Assembly: GCA_937952395.1 (NCBI GenBank)
Contig: CALFYV010000199.1
Location: 1-10,305 of the forward strand
Reading direction: 5' to 3'
DNA: 10,305 bases
Source: an uncultured Bacteriovoracaceae bacterium
GTDB taxonomy: Bacteria > Bdellovibrionota > Bacteriovoracia > Bacteriovoracales > Bacteriovoracaceae
A program made the translations under genes and the position numbers. This document shows positions 6,338 through 10,305 of the stretch, one piece after another (positions within the stretch are counted from its first letter, which is position 1; every line of letters begins with the position of its first letter). The notes under the pieces were generated by a model. That model was not told the DNA's origin. It saw only the letters and a program-made list of their open reading frames with translations, and searched no databases.

Positions 6338-7424
6338 ATTTTCTTTATTTCTTATGATGAGTTTTAATACTTTTGCCATTGAGGGTGTTGTCACCGTCTT
6401 AGAGGCTCCACTTTTTCAAACCCCCTCGATTACCTCTAAAGTTATTCAACATTTGAGGAAAGGAGATGTGGTTTATCTACATCCTTCAACCGGTGCACCT
6501 GAAGAATATGAAGACTTAAAATTAACTGATGAAGAAGAGTTGCATTATTTTAATGCTAGTGAAGAAAGCTATAGAGAAGAATTTAATGATGAATTTATCG
6601 AAAAAAATTTATATAAACATCAAGAAGGTAGTGAGTTTTTAAAAACTATCGATAAATTGGGCCGAGATGCCTATGTTCTACGCGAACATATTTATATTTA
6701 TTATCAAGATGAACGCGAATTTTCTCAAATAACTCCCAAGCCTGACCCAACTGATTACCGACTTTATGAACCTATTCCCGAGAACTATCCTTTCATTAAA
6801 GAACAAGAGGGCTTCCGTGGACTCATTACCCTTGGAATCGGAACACAAGCAACAGAATCTTATCCATATACTGAACCTATAACTAATACCGGAACAATTG
6901 CCCGTAAAGAAGTTAATATTATCTGGAGTAGACGCACTCGATTTGATCAAGATAATCGTTACTACTGGGGGGCTCTTTTCAGTATTAATGCTTTTGAAGG
7001 AAAGTATAATTTAGAAACCAGACTTGCAAGAGAGCAGTGGCTTAAAATTGGTATCGGCCCCGTTCTCACTTATGATTTTTGGAAAAAAGATCGAATCTCT
7101 TTTGTTGGTCTTACTAGTTTTGTTGGTAATTTAGTTAATACTAATTCCATCTCACAAGAAGAACCGGCAGGAGCATCTGAAAAGCGCGTTTATAAAAGGT
7201 TTTCCTTTATTCCAAAGGCTGCAACTTATATTCGTCTTGATAATGCCATAGACACACTAGATTTTGTAGCAGGGCTTAGCCTTCAGACCGAATTAACATA
7301 CAATATGCGCACTTCTAAAACGGCTGAAAACCGCAGCTGGTGGCGTAATTCAGCCTCTGATAGTTACGAAATCCCTAGCACGTTTGAAATGGCATTATTT
7401 ATAGGATTCCAGTCAAGTATTTAA
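6321..7424 (+). CDS. Exported SH3-like/beta-barrel envelope protein 2, TTG start, unknown function
   Basis: A 367-residue protein that I do not recognise. Residues 1-19 (MGKNFKFSLFLMMSFNTFA) are a convincing signal peptide with a basic N-region and cleavage after TFA. Residues 20-55 resemble a bacterial SH3 domain (GVVTVLEAPLF, then SKVIQHLRKGDVVYL), interrupted by a very acidic insert at about 60-110 and closed by DAYVLREHI. From about 165 onward, beta strands alternate (GLITLGIGTQ, WLKIGIGPVLTYDFW, ISFVGLTSFVG, MALFIGFQ), suggesting an outer-membrane barrel. The start is TTG: AGGGG at 6310-6314 lies 6 bases upstream, and starting at the later Met residues would destroy the signal peptide. 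It overlaps the preceding gene by 17 bases. The order of parts and details such as AYVxxxH followed by PTxY match its neighbour, so the two are probably diverged duplicates. Confidence 0.8.
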   Translation: MGKNFKFSLFLMMSFNTFAIEGVVTVLEAPLFQTPSITSKVIQHLRKGDVVYLHPSTGAPEEYEDLKLTDEEELHYFNASEESYREEFNDEFIEKNLYKHQEGSEFLKTIDKLGRDAYVLREHIYIYYQDEREFSQITPKPDPTDYRLYEPIPENYPFIKEQEGFRGLITLGIGTQATESYPYTEPITNTGTIARKEVNIIWSRRTRFDQDNRYYWGALFSINAFEGKYNLETRLAREQWLKIGIGPVLTYDFWKKDRISFVGLTSFVGNLVNTNSISQEEPAGASEKRVYKRFSFIPKAATYIRLDNAIDTLDFVAGLSLQTELTYNMRTSKTAENRSWWRNSASDSYEIPSTFEMALFIGFQSSI

Positions 7425-7483
7425 GTGGAAATTTATTCCCTTCATCAAATTGAGCTCAAATCTTTCTTGCTTTGGTCGTTAAG

Positions 7484-7489
7484 TATGAT
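7484..7489 (+). promoter_or_regulatory. Possible -10 element upstream of the small gene pair
   Basis: TATGAT matches the -10 consensus at five of six positions and stands 41 bases before the ATG at 7531, in a 106-base gap. No good -35 is seen at the right distance (TTTCTT at 15 bases is the nearest). A 10-base palindrome, TTGAGCTCAA, lies at 7450-7459. Weak support. Confidence 0.25.
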
Positions 7490-7530
7490 GAGCAAAAGGA
7501 ATTTGCATCACACAATCTATGGAGGGTTTC

Positions 7531-7743
7531 ATGAAAAAGAAAGAACAACATTTAAGCAAAGAAGTGCTTTTCCAAAAAATGGGAAATACCTGGTATATTT
7601 TTACAGAAGTAAATGCTGAAATTGTGTACTCGGTCATGCCAGATGGAATGGACCCAAGAACGACAAACTTAGAATTATACTCTGTAATCGAAGACCACCT
7701 ACAAAAAGTAGCTCAGTCTTATACAGGTGCTCAGGCTATCTAA
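7531..7743 (+). CDS. Small 70-residue protein, unrecognised
   Basis: I do not recognise this protein. The sequence MKKKEQHLSKEVLFQKMGNT continues with an aromatic beta-like stretch (WYIFTEVNAEIVYSVMPDGM, residues 21-40), then DPRTTNLELYSVIEDHLQKV, a likely amphipathic helix. This strand-loop-helix pattern and the lack of a signal peptide suggest a compact cytoplasmic protein. GGAGG at 7521-7525, 5 bases upstream, selects the ATG at 7531; the ATG at 7519 overlaps that ribosome site and would have none of its own. The stop codon TAA (7741-7743) shares its last A with the ATG of the next gene, a classic coupling arrangement. The strong ribosome site, coupling and non-random composition argue that the gene is real. 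Confidence 0.75.
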   Translation: MKKKEQHLSKEVLFQKMGNTWYIFTEVNAEIVYSVMPDGMDPRTTNLELYSVIEDHLQKVAQSYTGAQAI

Positions 7744-7913
7744 TGGGAGCACCTAGACTTAAAGAAGTAGTTAAGAAAAAGAATAACAAGACTATCGAGC
7801 ACAAAGAACAAGTCAAAGAGTTCCAGGGCAAGCTTAGAGAATTACTCAAAGATAAAAAGACTGCGCAAAAAGCGGCGCATATTATTGAGCAGATGTTGTC
7901 TGAGAAAAAATAA
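7743..7913 (+). CDS. Small basic 56-residue protein, coupled to upstream gene
   Basis: The stop of the preceding gene and this start overlap as TAATG, so ribosomes probably reinitiate here; there is no separate strong ribosome site. The protein starts MGAPRLKEVVKKKNNK and ends AAHIIEQMLSEKK. It is about one third Lys/Arg, lacks aromatic residues, and residues 18-55 can form a long amphipathic helix or coiled coil (EQVKEFQGKLRELLKDKK). There is no signal peptide or membrane segment. Function is unknown: the high charge would allow nucleic-acid binding or pairing with the 70-residue partner, but nothing specific shows this. An 8-base inverted repeat (AAAGAGAA 7912-7919, TTCTCTTT 7934-7941) follows the stop; it lacks a T-run and is not a convincing terminator. 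Confidence 0.62.
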   Translation: MGAPRLKEVVKKKNNKTIEHKEQVKEFQGKLRELLKDKKTAQKAAHIIEQMLSEKK

Positions 7914-7986
7914 AGAGAACATAGCAAGACTTATTCTCTTTCCCCACCATTCGTGCTACCTTTGAGAAAAAATCAAAGGATTTCAA

Positions 7987-9099
7987 ATGAATGTTAATTT
8001 TTATAATTTCGAAAAACTCCATACACCTGAGCTATACAAACAAGTCTTAGAGCGATTTGAAGAAATCATCAAAGCAAATAGCTTCGTTGAAGGCAAATAC
8101 AATACTTTGTTTGAGCAAGAATTTGCTAAAAATCAAAATGCTAAACATTGTCTACTTTTGGCCAACGGAACTGATGCGTTGGAAATTGCACTGCAGGCTT
8201 ATGATATTGGTGTTGGAGATAAAGTTGGGATTCCTGGTATCAGCTTTTTCGCTACTGCCGAATGTGTTATTAACCGTGGTGCAACCCCAGTCTTTATAGA
8301 CGTTGATCCTAATAGTGGTTTAATGGATCCCGAATCCCTTGAGCGTATTTTGGAGGTTCATGAATTAAAAGCGATTATCCCTGTTCATATCTATGGAATG
8401 CCTGCTCCTATCGCTCAATTAGAAAAAATTTGTAGAAACAATAATATAAAAATTATTGAAGATGGAGCTCAAGGTCAGGGTGGTTTTTATGAAAATAAAA
8501 AACCCATTGGTTCATCTAAGCATATAACCACATTTTCCTTCTATCCAACCAAGAACTTAGGAGCATTCGGTGATGCGGGAGCCGTAACATTTGAAAATGA
8601 TCAATTAAAAGATAAAATTCTCTCTATCAGAAATCACGGAAGAACCCCCAATGGTCATGGTTTGAGTGGACGTAATTCACGTTGTGACCACTTACAAGCA
8701 GCTGTATTGCAACTTAAATTAACTCATTTTGACTTAGAGGGGGATAATAAGAATAGAAAAATGATAGCTAAGAAATATTTTGAAAGTTTGTCTCACTTAC
8801 CTATTAAGTTAGTCGATAAAAAGTTTTTAGATATATCTTCATGGCATCTTTTCCCAATAAGAACTGAAGATAAAGAGACTAAATTAAAACTTCAAGCATT
8901 CTTAGATAAGAGTAAAATTCAAACTCGCTTGTTTTATGAAAAATCACTACCGCAAGAAAAACCTTTAATGCATTTTGAAGGTGAAGTTAACCATGCTAAT
9001 CATTTTGCTGATACAACTTTCACGCTACCTATGCATCCTTTTCTTACAGACGATCAAATAACTTATGTTGGAGAAGAGATTAAAAAGTTTTTCAACTAG
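7987..9099 (+). CDS. DegT/DnrJ/EryC1/StrS family PLP-dependent sugar aminotransferase
   Basis: A 370-residue aminotransferase of normal family length that would transfer an amino group, usually from glutamate, to a nucleotide-linked keto sugar. Visible marks: NGTDALEIAL at 60-69 (PLP phosphate loop), the active-site aspartate in EDGAQG (Asp159, Gln162), and Lys189 in FSFYPTKNLGAFGD (183-196), the predicted Schiff-base lysine. SGRNSRCDHLQAAVLQLKL at 227-245 is the conserved NSRxDxxQAA block. The ATG at 7987 has AAAGGA 6 bases upstream. The cytoplasmic product would feed surface polysaccharide or glycoprotein synthesis; no other sugar gene is present in the window. The flagellin gene follows on the same strand 237 bases on, which raises flagellin glycosylation as a possibility only. 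The precise sugar substrate cannot be told. Confidence 0.93.
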   Translation: MNVNFYNFEKLHTPELYKQVLERFEEIIKANSFVEGKYNTLFEQEFAKNQNAKHCLLLANGTDALEIALQAYDIGVGDKVGIPGISFFATAECVINRGATPVFIDVDPNSGLMDPESLERILEVHELKAIIPVHIYGMPAPIAQLEKICRNNNIKIIEDGAQGQGGFYENKKPIGSSKHITTFSFYPTKNLGAFGDAGAVTFENDQLKDKILSIRNHGRTPNGHGLSGRNSRCDHLQAAVLQLKLTHFDLEGDNKNRKMIAKKYFESLSHLPIKLVDKKFLDISSWHLFPIRTEDKETKLKLQAFLDKSKIQTRLFYEKSLPQEKPLMHFEGEVNHANHFADTTFTLPMHPFLTDDQITYVGEEIKKFFN

Positions 9100-9178
9100 T
9101 AGATTCTTTCAGTCTAGTAAAAAATAATTTCCCATAGTTAACTTTCTTAACTTACAAGAATGCTCAAGTAAAAACATG

Positions 9179-9197
9179 TGAGGCAAAATTTTCCTCA
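9179..9197. promoter_or_regulatory. Imperfect palindrome upstream of flagellin
   Basis: TGAGG-C-AAAATTTT-CCTCA has perfect nine-base arms except for one extra C in the left arm. It lies 140 bases before the flagellin start, in a region without genes, where an operator could sit. No clear sigma-28, sigma-54 or sigma-70 promoter could be placed with confidence between 9100 and 9260; TATATT at 9232-9237 is a -10 lookalike lacking a -35. Confidence 0.25.
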
Positions 9198-9260
9198 TGA
9201 AACTTACACATATTCCGAAATGTTTATTGACTATATTAACACCCGAGCAAGGTCGCTCAA

Positions 9261-9290
9261 TGTTGGTCACCCTTGGGGAAGGGCCCAGCA
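9261..9290 (+). promoter_or_regulatory. Stem-loop in flagellin leader
   Basis: Inner stem CCCTT (9270-9274) with AAGGG (9279-9283) closes a GGGG loop; outer stem TGTTGG (9261-9266) pairs with CCAGCA (9285-9290, one G-U pair), separated by a small internal loop. No T-run follows, so it is not a terminator. It lies 47 bases before the flagellin ATG and just before an anti-Shine-Dalgarno match, AAGGAGGT (9300-9307), as expected of a translational control or mRNA-stability element. Confidence 0.5.
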
Positions 9291-9336
9291 ATCAATAACA
9301 AGGAGGTCAAAAAAACTATCTTTGGAGGATATGCTT

Positions 9337-10170
9337 ATGGGTTTCCGTATTAACACAAACACTGCTTCGCTCGCTGCTCAACGCTCTTTAGGTAACACTA
9401 ACAGAGTACAAACCGACTCTCTTTCTAAATTGTCTTCTGGTTCTAGGATTACTAAGGCTTCTGACGATGCTGCTGGTATGGCCATCAGTGAAAGATTAAA
9501 AGCCGGAATTCGTTCATCTATGCAAGCTGACAGAAACGCTAACGACGGTATCTCTATGATACAAGTTGCTGAAGGTGGCTTGAACGAGATTCAAAATATC
9601 TTAGTTCGCTTTAGAGAATTATCAATCCAATCAGCTTCTGATACTGTTGGTGATACTGAAAGAGAATTTACTGATAAAGAATTTCAACAACTAAAGAACG
9701 AACTTGATCGTATTTCTCAAGTGACTCAATTTAACGGAACATCTCTACTTGATGGTTCAGGTGACGCCAAGGAATTTCAAATCGGACTTAACAATGATGA
9801 ATTCCAAGATAGAATCGTTTATGATGCTGGAGAAATCAGTGCCGGACTTTCAGCTCTTGATTTAGATGGACTGGCTGTGGACAGCAAAGAAGGCGCGCAA
9901 GATTCTCTTGAAAACATCGACAATGCTATCACAACTGTTTCCGGACAAAGAGCAACTTTGGGAGCTTTGCAAAACAGATTAATCTCAACTTCTCAAAACT
10001 TACAAATCAGTGTTGAGAATCAATCAGCCGCTAACTCTCGTATAAGAGATGTTGACTATGCGGTTGAAACTGCTAACAACACGAAGAATACAATTCTTCA
10101 AAATGCTGCAACCTCTGTTCTTTCTCAAGCAAACGTGAAAGACAATGGAGCTCTAAGACTGATTGGTTAA
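9337..10170 (+). CDS. fliC: Flagellin
   Basis: Flagellin, the filament subunit exported through the flagellar type III apparatus. The 277-residue protein starts MGFRINTNTASLAAQRSLG, the conserved N-terminal D0 domain; D1 follows with the ELSIQSASDT segment at 94-103 and SQVTQFNGTSLLDG at 127-140; the C-terminal D1/D0 has ANSRIRDVDYAVETANNTK at 232-250 and ends SQANVKDNGALRLIG. Only about 40 residues (145-185) lie between the D1 halves, so D2/D3 outer domains are practically absent. GGAGG at 9324-9328, 8 bases upstream, and the conserved N-terminus fix the ATG at 9337, although the frame is open upstream to 9178. A strong terminator follows, so the gene is probably transcribed alone. Whether this is one of several flagellin copies in the genome cannot be seen here. 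Confidence 0.97.
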   Translation: MGFRINTNTASLAAQRSLGNTNRVQTDSLSKLSSGSRITKASDDAAGMAISERLKAGIRSSMQADRNANDGISMIQVAEGGLNEIQNILVRFRELSIQSASDTVGDTEREFTDKEFQQLKNELDRISQVTQFNGTSLLDGSGDAKEFQIGLNNDEFQDRIVYDAGEISAGLSALDLDGLAVDSKEGAQDSLENIDNAITTVSGQRATLGALQNRLISTSQNLQISVENQSAANSRIRDVDYAVETANNTKNTILQNAATSVLSQANVKDNGALRLIG

Positions 10171-10196
10171 TAATATCAATAAGTTACGCTAGAAAG

Positions 10197-10220
10197 GCCC
10201 TCCGGATGGAGGGCTTTTTT
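10197..10220 (+). terminator. Rho-independent terminator of flagellin gene
   Basis: GCCCTCC (10197-10203) and GGAGGGC (10208-10214) form a seven-pair GC-rich stem with loop GGAT, followed by six Ts. It begins 26 bases after the flagellin stop, as expected for a highly expressed single-gene transcript. Confidence 0.95.
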
Positions 10221-10257
10221 CATTTACGAAACGCACAAATTTTGCTAATTTCCGCCC

Positions 10258-10305
10258 ATGTCAGAAGTGAGTGTTCAAGAAAAATTAAATTATTGTTTCC
10301 TTCCA
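10258..10305 (+). CDS. Start of an unidentified gene (cut by window edge)
   Basis: An open frame from the ATG at 10258 runs off the right edge after 16 codons (MSEVSVQEKLNYCFLP). It is too short to identify. It begins 37 bases after the flagellin terminator and has no Shine-Dalgarno; a weak -10 lookalike, GCTAAT (10244-10249), is 8 bases upstream, so a very short or absent leader is possible. Coding status is tentative, supported only by position after a terminator and an uninterrupted frame. Confidence 0.45.
   Translation, partial: MSEVSVQEKLNYCFLP

Noticed and set aside
7425..7619. Frame beginning GTG right after the second envelope gene
   Set aside because: It overlaps the 70-residue gene in another frame, lacks a ribosome site and has no protein-like pattern.
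7912..7941. Hairpin AAAGAGAA/TTCTCTTT as a terminator
   Set aside because: The stem is AT-rich with a 14-base loop and is followed by TCCCC rather than a T-run.
9095..9118. ACTAG/CTAGT inverted repeat after the aminotransferase as a terminator
   Set aside because: Only five pairs with a 14-base loop and an A-run downstream; too weak to call.
9195..9237. Sigma-28 flagellar promoter before flagellin
   Set aside because: TGAAACTT and TCCGAAAT loosely resemble the two elements, but the gap is 8 bases instead of about 11 and several key bases differ.
9275..9289. Sigma-54 (GG-N10-GC) site before flagellin
   Set aside because: Only the invariant dinucleotides fit; the flanking bases do not match the TGGCAC-TTGC consensus, and the bases belong to the leader hairpin.
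9178..9336. In-frame extension of flagellin by 53 codons upstream
   Set aside because: The conserved flagellin N-terminus (MGFRINTN) and a well-placed GGAGG fix the start at 9337. The upstream residues do not resemble flagellin, and an open stretch of this length is not rare by chance.

Overview
The window looks like an ordinary chromosomal segment of a low-GC, Gram-negative, flagellated bacterium. The Gram-negative reading rests on probable outer-membrane beta-barrel proteins. The gene set (site-2 protease with scpA-scpB-rluB, an initiator tRNA, a compact flagellin, lineage-specific envelope proteins) and the AT-rich codon use would fit a predatory Bdellovibrionota member such as the Bacteriovorax/Halobacteriovorax group. 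That assignment is inference from general appearance; no marker gene proves it.

Left part (1-4719) is almost entirely on the minus strand. It holds the start of trpS (runs off the left edge), a rho-independent terminator, an initiator tRNA-fMet, and then an operon read leftwards: M50 site-2 protease, scpA, scpB, rluB. A lone plus-strand gene for a 104-residue unknown protein meets rluB tail to tail. ScpA and ScpB are the kleisin and winged-helix partners of the SMC condensin; RluB modifies 23S rRNA.

Centre (4720-7913) is on the plus strand. A 78-bp divergent promoter region separates the protease from a NudB-like NUDIX hydrolase. The hydrolase gene overlaps the first of two consecutive genes for exported proteins. 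Each of these has a signal peptide, an SH3-like N-terminal region and a beta-strand-rich C-terminal half that resembles an outer-membrane barrel. They look like old tandem paralogues of unknown function. Two small coupled genes follow (70 and 56 residues, stop and start sharing bases), also unrecognised.

Right part (7914-10305) carries a stand-alone DegT/DnrJ/EryC1/StrS-type sugar aminotransferase, a 237-bp region with a structured flagellin leader, a compact flagellin gene with a strong terminator, and the first 16 codons of another gene.

The least explained items are the tandem SH3/barrel proteins coupled to the NUDIX gene, the long ScpB tail with a short motif repeated at both protein ends, the possible leaderless divergent promoters, and the flagellin leader with a hairpin and four GGA motifs. 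No mobile element, CRISPR array or defence system was seen.
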